From assembly GCA_003645435.1 (NCBI GenBank), contig QNFD01000161.1, forward strand, positions 1 through 6,533: DNA of 6,533 bases, written 5' to 3'. This document shows positions 1 through 6,090 of this stretch, piece by piece. Position numbers and translations under genes: made by a program. The stretch is from Gammaproteobacteria bacterium (lineage in GTDB: Bacteria; Pseudomonadota; Gammaproteobacteria; GCA-001735895). Every line of letters starts with the position of its first letter. Position 1 is the first letter of the stretch. The notes beneath the pieces were generated by a model, which saw nothing but the letters and a program-made list of their open reading frames with translations, was not told where the DNA came from and ran no database searches.

Positions 1-964
1 CGTCGTCGAGATTGGGCAGGGTTGCCGCTACCTGGTTCGCGGCACAGGTGGTAATTCCGGTTTCGTATAGCCCGTGGATGCAGATATCGATGCCGGCCGC
101 CTCGGCAATGTGCGCCACCTTGGTAAAGCGTAACAGGCCGCCGGTTTCATGCAGGCCCAGAACGATCAGGTCGGCTGCTCCCGCGCGGCAGACGTCAAAG
201 GCATCATACGGAGTGAATACGAGCTGGTCGGCGGCAATCGCAACCGGGCTGTTGGCGCGCACCTGGGCGAGCGCGGAAATACTCTCGCAATTGGTCGGCT
301 GCTCGATGAACTCCACGTCGTATTCGCACATCTTGCGGATCATGCGCGTGGCGTGCACCGGGCTCCAGTGCTCGTTCGGGTCCATGCGCAGGCGTTTCTG
401 CGGGCCGATCGCGGCGCGAACCTGTTGCGCGATATCAATATCCAGCGCATCCCCACGACCCACCTTGACGTAGATGACCTCGCAGCCGGACTCTGCCAGC
501 ATTTTCGCCTCGGCTGCCGTTTGCGCGGCGGTTTCCCCCTGGGCGAAACCGAAATACTGTATTTCGTCGCGCACCGCGCCACCGAGTAACTCGTGCGCGG
601 CCAGTCCGGTTGCCTTACCCATCAGGTCCCACAAGGCCATCTCCAGTCCCGCCAGGACCTGCCCGCTGAACCGCGGCGAGCTGCAGGTGCCAAGCGCCTG
701 GAACAGGGCATGATAGGCCTCCGCCATGAGCCGGGCATTTTCAAATGGGCTGCGGCCGATACAGATCGCACCGGCCTGCCTGATGTAGAATTGAATGCCC
801 TCAGCCGACGGCGTGGCAACCGATTCACCATAACCGGTTAAGCCATCATCGGTATGTACTTCCACAAGAATGATCATGGCGCCATCGATAACGCCCTGGG
901 CCCAGTGATAAGGCTTGATGTAGGGGACCAGTAACGGCCGTGTGCGGATCTCGGTAATTTTCAA
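1..964 (-). CDS. Mandelate racemase/muconate lactonizing enzyme family protein (enolase superfamily), 3' end outside the window
   Basis: The minus frame is open from a TTG at 962-964 to the window edge, giving 321 residues of an expected 360-390. The TTG is chosen because AGGAAG lies 7 nt upstream and the protein then begins LKITEIRTRPLL, typical of the family. The N-terminal capping domain covers about residues 1-125 (TDDGLTGYGES at 38-48, ALWDLMGK at 110-117) and the barrel follows. Metal ligands are visible: Asp195 (MDPNEHW), Glu221 (FIEQP) and Asp246 (AADQ). His297 (IHGLYE) matches the mandelate racemase base. Two usual catalytic positions differ: the first Lys of KxK is Tyr165 (YVK167), and the Lys/Asp before the GG of strand 7 is Gly270. 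Family members use Mg2+ to abstract an alpha proton of a carboxylate (dehydratases, racemases, cycloisomerases). It follows the DapA-like gene after a 180-bp gap that holds a weak CGCCGT/ACGGCG hairpin (1077-1096). It is more GC-rich than its partners. Family certain; substrate unknown. Confidence 0.93.
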   Translation of the reverse strand, partial: MKITEIRTRPLLVPYIKPYHWAQGVIDGAMIILVEVHTDDGLTGYGESVATPSAEGIQFYIRQAGAICIGRSPFENARLMAEAYHALFQALGTCSSPRFSGQVLAGLEMALWDLMGKATGLAAHELLGGAVRDEIQYFGFAQGETAAQTAAEAKMLAESGCEVIYVKVGRGDALDIDIAQQVRAAIGPQKRLRMDPNEHWSPVHATRMIRKMCEYDVEFIEQPTNCESISALAQVRANSPVAIAADQLVFTPYDAFDVCRAGAADLIVLGLHETGGLLRFTKVAHIAEAAGIDICIHGLYETGITTCAANQVAATLPNLDD

Positions 965-971
965 TTCTCTG

Positions 972-977
972 CTTCCT
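972..977 (-). promoter_or_regulatory. Ribosome binding site of the enolase-superfamily gene
   Basis: AGGAAG on the minus strand, 7 nt before the TTG at 962-964. It decides the start, because no better ATG or GTG with a Shine-Dalgarno is seen upstream in that frame. Confidence 0.7.
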
Positions 978-1144
978 GTAATCGAGGCTGATGTTGACAC
1001 AGTCCAGAGTGTCAGGCTTTTTTGCCGCTGGTTCAAGAGAACCTATGCCGAAACACCCATCGACTTCCGCATACAGCGCCGTTCCGTTTGACGGCGGCAG
1101 GCGCGCGGCCGATTACTTCAGCCGAACGCGCTCAAGGTCAACCG

Positions 1145-2029
1145 TTATGTCGTCGCCCATGCATCAAGTGGCGCCAGGGTCGCTGCCAGTTCGTTCTCCA
1201 TTGCTTCTGCCAACGGACGTACCGGCTTACGAACATTGCCTCCATCAAACCCGCGCATGCGGCAGGCGGATTTAACCGCTGGGATATAGTCACCATTCCA
1301 GATGTAAAGTAGCGACGGGATCATGCAAGACCAAAGCTCCAGAGCCGATTTATAGTCACCCGAGGCGGTCAACTCATAAAGTTTGACCGCTTCATGCGGC
1401 ATGTAATTGGCCCCACCCCAGATCGCGCCCTCGGCACCGGCCATAAGGGCAAACAGTGTCGTCGTATCGCAGCCATTCAGCACCTTCCCGCCCGCCTGAA
1501 GATAGGCTTGATGCGTAGTTAAATCCCCGGCGCTGTCCTTGATGTAATTAAAATTATCGAGTGTCAACAGACGCTCAAACAGTGGCACGGAAACCGAAAT
1601 CCCGGTCGCCTGCGGAATGTTGTAACCGACAACGTCGGTTGAGATTGATCGATCGATCTCGGCATAAAATTCGAACAAGCCGTCATCATCAGCCGGCCCT
1701 TCCAGATAAGGCGGCAAAATCATCAGCGCATCCGCACCGATGCCTTCGGCGTGCTTCGTGCGCCGCATAACGTCATCAAAGTTCAACGCCGAAGTCTGGC
1801 AAATCACATTGCAACGACCATCTACCCTTTTAGCGCCAATTTCGTACAGCTTGTTGCATTCAGTCTCGGTCAGATAGGGGTGTTGTCCCGTTCCCGAACC
1901 TAACACCAGGCCATGCACGCCAGCATCGATATAACAATCGATCAATTCTTCCCAGCGCTTGTACTCAATCACCCCGTTTTCATTCATGGGTGTTTGCATC
2001 GCCAGGTTTATACCTTTCAGGTCAGACAT
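1145..2029 (-). CDS. DapA/N-acetylneuraminate lyase family class I lyase or dehydratase
   Basis: 294 residues, close to E. coli DapA (292). The ATG at 2029 is chosen because AGAGAGAG lies 7 nt upstream and MSDLKGINLAM fits the family N-terminus; the longer open frame to 2116 overlaps the preceding gene and adds no family sequence. It is a TIM barrel forming a Schiff base between Lys164 (YIKDSAGD) and a 2-oxo acid. Tyr136 (YNIP) is the proton-relay tyrosine. Both fall three residues from E. coli Tyr133 and Lys161. The GTTGE motif is altered to GSGTGQ (44-49), keeping one Thr. The Arg138 that binds aspartate semialdehyde in true dihydrodipicolinate synthase is Ala141 here (PQATG), so lysine biosynthesis is unlikely. 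Other family members (2-keto-3-deoxy sugar-acid aldolases or dehydratases, pyrroline-4-hydroxy-2-carboxylate deaminase) are better models. It lies 31 bp after the FAD oxidoreductase gene, surely in one operon. Exact reaction unknown. Confidence 0.93.
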   Translation of the reverse strand: MSDLKGINLAMQTPMNENGVIEYKRWEELIDCYIDAGVHGLVLGSGTGQHPYLTETECNKLYEIGAKRVDGRCNVICQTSALNFDDVMRRTKHAEGIGADALMILPPYLEGPADDDGLFEFYAEIDRSISTDVVGYNIPQATGISVSVPLFERLLTLDNFNYIKDSAGDLTTHQAYLQAGGKVLNGCDTTTLFALMAGAEGAIWGGANYMPHEAVKLYELTASGDYKSALELWSCMIPSLLYIWNGDYIPAVKSACRMRGFDGGNVRKPVRPLAEAMENELAATLAPLDAWATT

Positions 2030-2036
2030 TTCATCA

Positions 2037-2044
2037 CTCTCTCT
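2037..2044 (-). promoter_or_regulatory. Ribosome binding site of the DapA-family gene
   Basis: AGAGAGAG on the minus strand with a 7-nt spacer to the ATG at 2027-2029. It lies in the 31-bp gap after the upstream stop and supports the shorter start. Confidence 0.65.
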
Positions 2045-2060
2045 GAAATAAGTTTTTAAA

Positions 2061-3380
2061 TCACGTTTCGTTGCCGGCGCGATAAAAACGCCACCTGGTC
2101 GTGAAACGCACTCCAATCTCGGTCAGTAAGGCGGGATAACCGCGGACAGGCGCCGCTCGTTGCAGTAATATTTCGATGGATTTCGAAGATTTCCCCATTG
2201 CGTATTCAGCCAGCGCCTTACCAAAGGTCGTGCCGCGTGAAACACCCGTGCCGTTGCAAAAAGCAGTACCGAATACGTTTTCGGCCAGTTTTCCAAAAAC
2301 CATACCGCCATTGTGAGACAACGTCATCATGCCACCCCAGCTGTGCTCAAAACCTATCGACGCAATCTCAGGGTAGCGTCGCTCGAAGGCGATTTGATGC
2401 TTTTGTTTCGCGTTTTCAACATCCGTCATTGTCGATTTGAAATCGCGGGCGTAGGCATAGACATTACGCAAAAACAGGCGATTGTCAGCAGTACGGCGCA
2501 GCGTAGTGCCAAAACTGTCTGCCGGGATTACCCCAAAGGTTTCCCGCCCTCCGACCGACGCCGATTCGGCATCGGTTAGCGGTCGGGTCAGACTGGCGTA
2601 GGTGTAAAGCGGGATTGCGGTGTTTTCAAAATAGCCGCATTTGGTTAGATAACCATTATTACAGAGTAAAATTTTTCGCGGACGGATCAGGCCCGATGGT
2701 GTTTTGCAGAGGGCTTTTTGACTGTCGTTTTGCATTTCAACAATCGGTGTATTTTCATAGACAGTAACGTTGTTCGGCAGCGCCTTCATCGCGTTACGCA
2801 AATACCTGGCGGGTTGCAGTAGCACCGTCCCCGGCGCGAAAAGTGCTTTTTTATAGTGGCGGCTACCCGTAATACTGCAAATTTCATCGGCGTCGACCCA
2901 TTGATAACTCTGTTTAAGCCGGCTCAGCGCATCGGCAAACCCGTCCAGGCAAACTTCCCCGTGCTTAGTGGCCGCAGCGTGATACTTCCCCTCCGGACTC
3001 CAGTCGCATTCGACGCCCAGTTCCTCGACCGCTTGCCGCATATAGGCAATGCCTTCCAGATTAATATGATTTTCTTCGCTATTACCTTTGATGTCTTCGG
3101 CGAAGTTTTTATTGCGCGGATTGTGAGCGAGGTCAATCGCGTACCCGGCACATCGCCCGGCGGCGTTGTTACCTATCCTGCCGGCGTCGACGAGAACGAT
3201 GCTCGCCTGGGGGTCAAGTTCAGCCAGCCTTCGAGTGGCATGTAATCCCATCCATCCGCCGCCTACCACCAGCCAGTCGCAGTCAATTTCTCGCTCGAGT
3301 ACTTTGGCGGATTCAATCTTTCCTAATGTGGCATACCATCCAGAATCTGTAGGCTCGCATTGGACAGGATCAATCTTCAT
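2061..3380 (-). CDS. FAD-dependent oxidoreductase, DAO family (PuuB/glycine-oxidase-like)
   Basis: 439 residues from the ATG at 3380; a GTG at 3398 would add six residues, and neither start has a strong Shine-Dalgarno. A Rossmann dinucleotide motif sits at residues 40-45 (GGGWMG, GxGxxG), and beta-2 ends in Asp65 (IVLVDAG) rather than the more usual Glu. The second FAD segment is GNNAAGRCAGYAID (70-83), which replaces the common GASGRNGG. DAO-family landmarks follow: GTVLLQPARYLRNAM (184-198), HSWGGMMTLSHNGG (346-359) and a C-terminal FAD loop, CNGTGVSRGTTFGKALAEY (375-393). No signal peptide, so cytoplasmic. Relatives oxidise C-N bonds of amines, N-methyl or D-amino acids, or gamma-glutamylputrescine to imines and aldehydes. 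It is first in a leftward operon, with a lyase and an enolase-superfamily enzyme after it, so it probably makes the oxo or imino acid they process. The length is close to PuuB (426), but putrescine-pathway partners are absent. Substrate not identifiable. Confidence 0.92.
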   Translation of the reverse strand: MKIDPVQCEPTDSGWYATLGKIESAKVLEREIDCDWLVVGGGWMGLHATRRLAELDPQASIVLVDAGRIGNNAAGRCAGYAIDLAHNPRNKNFAEDIKGNSEENHINLEGIAYMRQAVEELGVECDWSPEGKYHAAATKHGEVCLDGFADALSRLKQSYQWVDADEICSITGSRHYKKALFAPGTVLLQPARYLRNAMKALPNNVTVYENTPIVEMQNDSQKALCKTPSGLIRPRKILLCNNGYLTKCGYFENTAIPLYTYASLTRPLTDAESASVGGRETFGVIPADSFGTTLRRTADNRLFLRNVYAYARDFKSTMTDVENAKQKHQIAFERRYPEIASIGFEHSWGGMMTLSHNGGMVFGKLAENVFGTAFCNGTGVSRGTTFGKALAEYAMGKSSKSIEILLQRAAPVRGYPALLTEIGVRFTTRWRFYRAGNET

Positions 3381-3464
3381 GATCAGACAAGGCAGCACTG
3401 CCTGGCTGGGAGGAATTGGTCATCGACATCGTGTTGTTCCCCGAACAGGAGTTAACCAGGCAGA

Positions 3465-3482
3465 GCCCCGACTTGTCGGGGC
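3465..3482. repeat. Perfect 8-bp inverted repeat in the divergent region
   Basis: GCCCCGAC-tt-GTCGGGGC is a perfect inverted repeat and adjoins the AGTATACT motif. No T-run follows on either strand, so it does not look like a complete intrinsic terminator. It could be an operator, or a 5'-leader hairpin of the leftward mRNA. Confidence 0.75.
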
Positions 3483-3502
3483 AGTATACTGATGTTGTTA
3501 AT

Positions 3503-3534
3503 CAGGCGCGACAGTTCTGCAAAACAGGCGACAG
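3503..3534. repeat. Tandem imperfect direct repeat, possible paired operator
   Basis: CAGGCGCGACAG (3503-3514) is repeated as CAGGCGACAG (3525-3534). The shared GCGACAG cores lie 20 bp apart, roughly two helical turns, as in cooperative regulator sites. Position between divergent promoters supports this; binding is not shown. Confidence 0.5.
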
Positions 3535-3567
3535 AGAGCTATTAAACTAATGAGAGGAGGTTAACAA

Positions 3568-3609
3568 TTGGTTAAAATGATACATTCCAGATTGGAGCTC
3601 AAACAATAA
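3568..3609 (+). CDS. Possible 13-residue leader peptide
   Basis: A TTG at 3568 sits exactly 7 nt after a perfect AGGAGG (3555-3560) and opens 13 codons (MVKMIHSRLELKQ) ending in TAA at 3607-3609. This is the best Shine-Dalgarno in the neighbourhood. It lies 22 bp before the ATG of the outer-membrane channel gene, whose own site is poor. It could be a translated leader coupled to the downstream gene, or the AGGAGG may be fortuitous. No run of repeated regulatory codons is present, so classical attenuation is not supported. Confidence 0.3.
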   Translation: MVKMIHSRLELKQ

Positions 3610-3631
3610 TAATCGCCGAAACATTGAAAGG

Positions 3632-4594
3632 ATGAAGCATTTAAATCACCCGGTATCCATGCATAGTCCGCGCAAATTCAGGCCCCGACTGGCAGGCATA
3701 GTTCTTGTTGCGTTGGCGGCAGTCGGTTTTGGCGCCGAGGTTCGGTCGCAAAGCCTCGAACCCCGCGCTTATTCAAACTCACCGACCGGGCTGAATTTCG
3801 TGTTGGTCGGATTTCAAAACTCCAATGGCGCAATAGAACTCGATCCCACACTTCCAGTCGAAGATGCAGACGCTGAGGTCGATACCGGGTATATCGGTTA
3901 CGTGCGTACGCTGGAGGTTGCCGGTAACTCGGCCAAACTAGGCGTTGTGCTCCCCTATGCCTCATTGCAGGCCGATGGGTTTGCTGATGGTGTTTTCAGA
4001 GAACGCGATGCCGTCGGATTAGCAGACCCAACATTTTTCTTTTCCTATAATTTATTCGGTGCGCCCGCGTTATCGGTGCAGGAATTTAAGGATTACCGAC
4101 AAGAAAAAATCATTGGCGTTTCGCTGAAAGTTATCGCCCCGCTTGGAGATTACGATTCGGACAAGTTGATCAACATAAGCACCAATCGCTGGACCCTGGA
4201 ACCCGGAATCGGAATTTCCAGTGCATTCGGCAACTGGACACTGGAAGCTTCAGGTGCTGCCGCTTTTTACACCGACAACAACGATTTTTTCAATGGCCAA
4301 AAGCGCGAGCAGGACCCGATCTATTCGGCGCAATTTCACGTTACCTATACTTTCCCCAGCAAGATATGGGTGGCTGCCAGCACCACCTATTACGAGGGTG
4401 GAAAAACAACGATCGATTCAATTGAAAAGGATGATATACAGGAAAACTGGCGCACCGGCATCACCCTGTCGCTACCGCTAAACCGCAACCAGGCAGTCAA
4501 GCTTTACGGCAGCAGGGGTGTCAGTACCCGCACAGGAACCAACTTCGATATTGCCGGTGTTCTCTGGCAGTATCGATGGGGCGGGGGATTTTAG
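3632..4594 (+). CDS. Outer-membrane channel, Phenol_MetA_deg family (putative transporter)
   Basis: 320 residues from ATG 3632. A second ATG at 3659 gives 311 residues and a cleaner signal peptide: basic MHSPRKFRPR, then the hydrophobic LAGIVLVALAAVGFGA, cleaved near VRSQS. The GAAAGG before ATG 3632 is almost touching the codon, so the start is uncertain. The mature part has family landmarks: an early SNSPTGLNFVLVGFQ segment, a long amphipathic beta pattern, PYASLQADG, ADPTFFFSYNLFGAPAL and VIAPLGDYDSDKLINISTNR. The protein ends in YRWGGGF, where a terminal Phe is the usual beta-barrel assembly signal. The family is annotated from aromatic meta-cleavage clusters and is presumed to form a barrel that passes hydrophobic or acidic substrates across the outer membrane. 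Divergent orientation beside the catabolic operon suggests uptake or efflux of its substrate, which is inference. Confidence 0.88.
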   Translation: MKHLNHPVSMHSPRKFRPRLAGIVLVALAAVGFGAEVRSQSLEPRAYSNSPTGLNFVLVGFQNSNGAIELDPTLPVEDADAEVDTGYIGYVRTLEVAGNSAKLGVVLPYASLQADGFADGVFRERDAVGLADPTFFFSYNLFGAPALSVQEFKDYRQEKIIGVSLKVIAPLGDYDSDKLINISTNRWTLEPGIGISSAFGNWTLEASGAAAFYTDNNDFFNGQKREQDPIYSAQFHVTYTFPSKIWVAASTTYYEGGKTTIDSIEKDDIQENWRTGITLSLPLNRNQAVKLYGSRGVSTRTGTNFDIAGVLWQYRWGGGF

Positions 4595-4612
4595 GTATTG
4601 AGGGCATATAAA

Positions 4613-4744
4613 ATGAATCAATTGAGCACGATTTCACAGGACGGTGGCGCCTATATTGCTCCTATCCCACCGCAATTCGTCCACATGGATGCGGTCCTCA
4701 AAGAGGGTCCAGGGACACACACTTTCCCATTGACAGTTAGTTAG
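4613..4744 (+). CDS. Short ORF running into the REP-like repeat, possibly a truncated gene
   Basis: 43 codons from ATG 4613, with GAGGG 9 nt upstream, ending at TAG 4742-4744. The first 30 or so residues (MNQLSTISQDGGAYIAPIPP, then QFVHMDAVLKEG) look protein-like. The last dozen (GPGTHTFPLTVS) are encoded by the first 39-bp repeat copy, so the present stop belongs to the repeat. It starts 18 bp after the channel gene and may have been co-transcribed with it. I do not recognise the family. Best reading: the 5' end of a gene cut off by the RAYT/REP insertion; alternatively a chance ORF. Confidence 0.4.
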   Translation: MNQLSTISQDGGAYIAPIPPQFVHMDAVLKEGPGTHTFPLTVS

Positions 4745-4791
4745 GGTCCAGGGAGGGTCCAGGGACACACACTTTCCCATTGACAGTTAGT
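4703..4791 (+). repeat. 39-bp direct repeat upstream of the RAYT gene
   Basis: An exact 39-bp sequence occurs at 4703-4741 and 4753-4791, 50 bp apart. It begins GAGGGTCCAGGGACACACAC and ends ATTGACAGTTAGT. A third partial copy of GGGTCCAGGG (4744-4753) lies between them. The GGACACACACT core returns at 6178-6188 and, inverted as GTGTGTCC, in the repeats beyond the transposase, which ties both sides to one element. Confidence 0.9.
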
Positions 4792-4838
4792 AACTCCAAG
4801 TCGTAGGATTCCCGCATCTCAGACAATGGAATGGACTG

Positions 4839-5807
4839 ATGACTAGACCCAGGAAGGTGTTGATCTCACTTGCGGAAACCCCCTATTACCACATCACCTC
4901 GCGCTGCGTCCGCCGCGCCTATCTGTGTGGGATAGACCATTACTCGGGCCAAAACTACGAACATAGACGACAATGGGTGGTCGATCGCATTCGCCTGCTC
5001 TCTTCCCTGTTCGCTATCGATGTCTGCGCATATGCTGTTATGAGCAATCACTATCACCTGGTGCTCAAAGTCTGTCCTGAGCAATTGGATGGTCTTTCGG
5101 ACGAGAAAATCATGGAGCGATGGTGTGCCCTGTTCAAGGGGCCTCTGCTTATCCAGCGCTATCGCGACGGTGAAACCTTGAGGCCATTCGAGCAATCAAC
5201 CGTTTCGGACATCGTCACCGTCTGGCGCCAGAAGCTCGCCAGTATCAGTTGGTTCATGCGCTGCCTGAACCAGCCCATTGCCAGGCAAGCCAATCTCGAA
5301 GACAAGTGTACGGGCAAGTTCTGGGGATCCCGATTCACCTCACAGGCCCTGAAATCCGAAGAAGCCCTGCTCTCCTGCATGGCCTATGTCGACCTCAACC
5401 CGGTACGGGCCGGGATGGCTAGCCAGCCGGAAACCTCCAACCACACCAGCATTCGAGAGCGTATCCGATCGGAATTCAAGTTGGATGACGCGATTGAAGG
5501 ACAAGTTAGTAACGGCGACCTGCTCAATTTCAGAACACCACTGAAGCCTTTATTATCCTTTGAAAGCGATCTGATAAATGATGTTCAAACGGGTATTCCA
5601 TTTAGTTTTCAGGACTATCTGAAACTGGTGGACTGGACTGGCCGAATGATTCGCAGTGACAAGCGAGGATATATCGACAGTGAACTACCGCCCCTTCTGA
5701 CAAGACTACAAATCACCGCTGATCAATGGCGTCTCAATACCACGCAGTTTGAAGCCATTCATGTAAAACGATTCAATCGGGTAACCCCAACGCTCGATAC
5801 GGGTTAA
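4839..5807 (+). CDS. REP-associated tyrosine transposase (RAYT), Y1_Tnp/IS200-like
   Basis: 322 residues, intact. The N-terminus is the family signature (PRKVLISLAETPYYH at 4-18, then SRCVRRAYLCG at 21-31). The metal-binding HUH motif is MSNHYHLVL (His71, His73). The catalytic tyrosine is Tyr183 in AYVDLNPVRAG, with the helix partner Asn187. FWGSRFTSQ (161-169) is also characteristic. The C-terminal extension (about 200-322) is usual for the long RAYT group. The enzyme cleaves single-stranded REP hairpins through a 5'-phosphotyrosine intermediate and is thought to spread REP elements. The start at ATG 4839 has only a weak GGAATGG upstream, but the signature begins five residues later. GGACACAC repeats lie upstream, and inverted GTGTGTCC repeats downstream are likely substrates. 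All catalytic residues are present, so it may be active. Confidence 0.96.
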   Translation: MTRPRKVLISLAETPYYHITSRCVRRAYLCGIDHYSGQNYEHRRQWVVDRIRLLSSLFAIDVCAYAVMSNHYHLVLKVCPEQLDGLSDEKIMERWCALFKGPLLIQRYRDGETLRPFEQSTVSDIVTVWRQKLASISWFMRCLNQPIARQANLEDKCTGKFWGSRFTSQALKSEEALLSCMAYVDLNPVRAGMASQPETSNHTSIRERIRSEFKLDDAIEGQVSNGDLLNFRTPLKPLLSFESDLINDVQTGIPFSFQDYLKLVDWTGRMIRSDKRGYIDSELPPLLTRLQITADQWRLNTTQFEAIHVKRFNRVTPTLDTG

Positions 5808-5960
5808 GTTCAGCAACCAGATCAACTCGCACTCCCCTCTAGATACCAGGGGCCGGGCGGATATTGCTTGAATTCAATATGTTATCAACCTGCGTGTTTA
5901 AGGCGCAGAAAATACTGCGTTCTGGCCTGATTCTCCATTGCCCCGAACTTCCATAGGACC
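5808..5960. other. Non-coding stretch after the RAYT gene with two small hairpins
   Basis: No credible gene. CCCCT/AGGGG (5834-5838 with 5848-5852) and CGCAG-aaaata-CTGCG (5904-5919) can fold into 5-bp stems. The second has G-T wobble extensions but only TTCT after it, so a transcription terminator for the RAYT gene is possible but weak. Confidence 0.4.
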
Positions 5961-6090
5961 TTTAAATCTCGTTTTTGCGACGGCGTGTGTCCTTGTGAAC
6001 CTTTTTGCGACGGCGTGTGTCCTTGTGAACCTTTGCTTGTGAACCTTTGTTTAAATCTCGTTTTTGCGACGGCGTGTGTCCTTGTGAACC
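5961..6090 (+). repeat. Direct-repeat cluster with GTGTGTCC core
   Basis: A 30-bp unit starting TTTTTGCGACGG and ending CCTTGTGAACC occurs exactly at 5972-6001, 6002-6031 (head to tail) and 6061-6090. Copies 1 and 3 carry the extra leader TTTAAATCTCG (5961-5971, 6050-6060), so a 41-bp unit is duplicated. Between copies 2 and 3 a 14-bp sequence, CTTGTGAACCTTTG, is itself tandemly doubled (6022-6035, 6036-6049). The perfect identity suggests recent duplication. Confidence 0.93.

Larger units (their letters stand above)
3399..3631. promoter_or_regulatory. Divergent control region between the catabolic operon and the outer-membrane channel gene
   Basis: This 233-bp gap must hold promoters for both directions. 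A palindromic AGTATACT (3483-3490) gives a TATACT -10-like hexamer on both strands, but no convincing -35 is seen for either. GTTAA occurs four times (3451, 3497, 3560, 3571). The last two form TTAAC-aattg-GTTAA (3561-3575), a possible operator directly after an AGGAGG. Regulation by a local transcription factor is inference; no regulator gene lies in the window. Confidence 0.55.

Noticed and set aside
12..841. Several plus-strand open frames (for example 12-473, 149-589, 593-841).
   Set aside because: They lie opposite the enolase-superfamily gene, whose minus frame carries clear family motifs throughout.
1145..2029. Calling the gene dapA (lysine biosynthesis).
   Set aside because: The substrate-binding Arg is Ala141 and the context is catabolic.
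2030..2116. Longer N-terminus for the DapA-family protein (start at 2116).
   Set aside because: It would overlap the upstream gene by 56 bp and add non-family sequence, while the ATG at 2029 has a well-placed ribosome site.
3465..3482. Intrinsic terminator.
   Set aside because: The stem is perfect, but neither strand has a T-run after it, and it lies between diverging genes, not after one.
5961..6090. CRISPR array.
   Set aside because: Copies are head to tail or separated by repeat-derived sequence, with no unique spacers of constant length and no cas genes.
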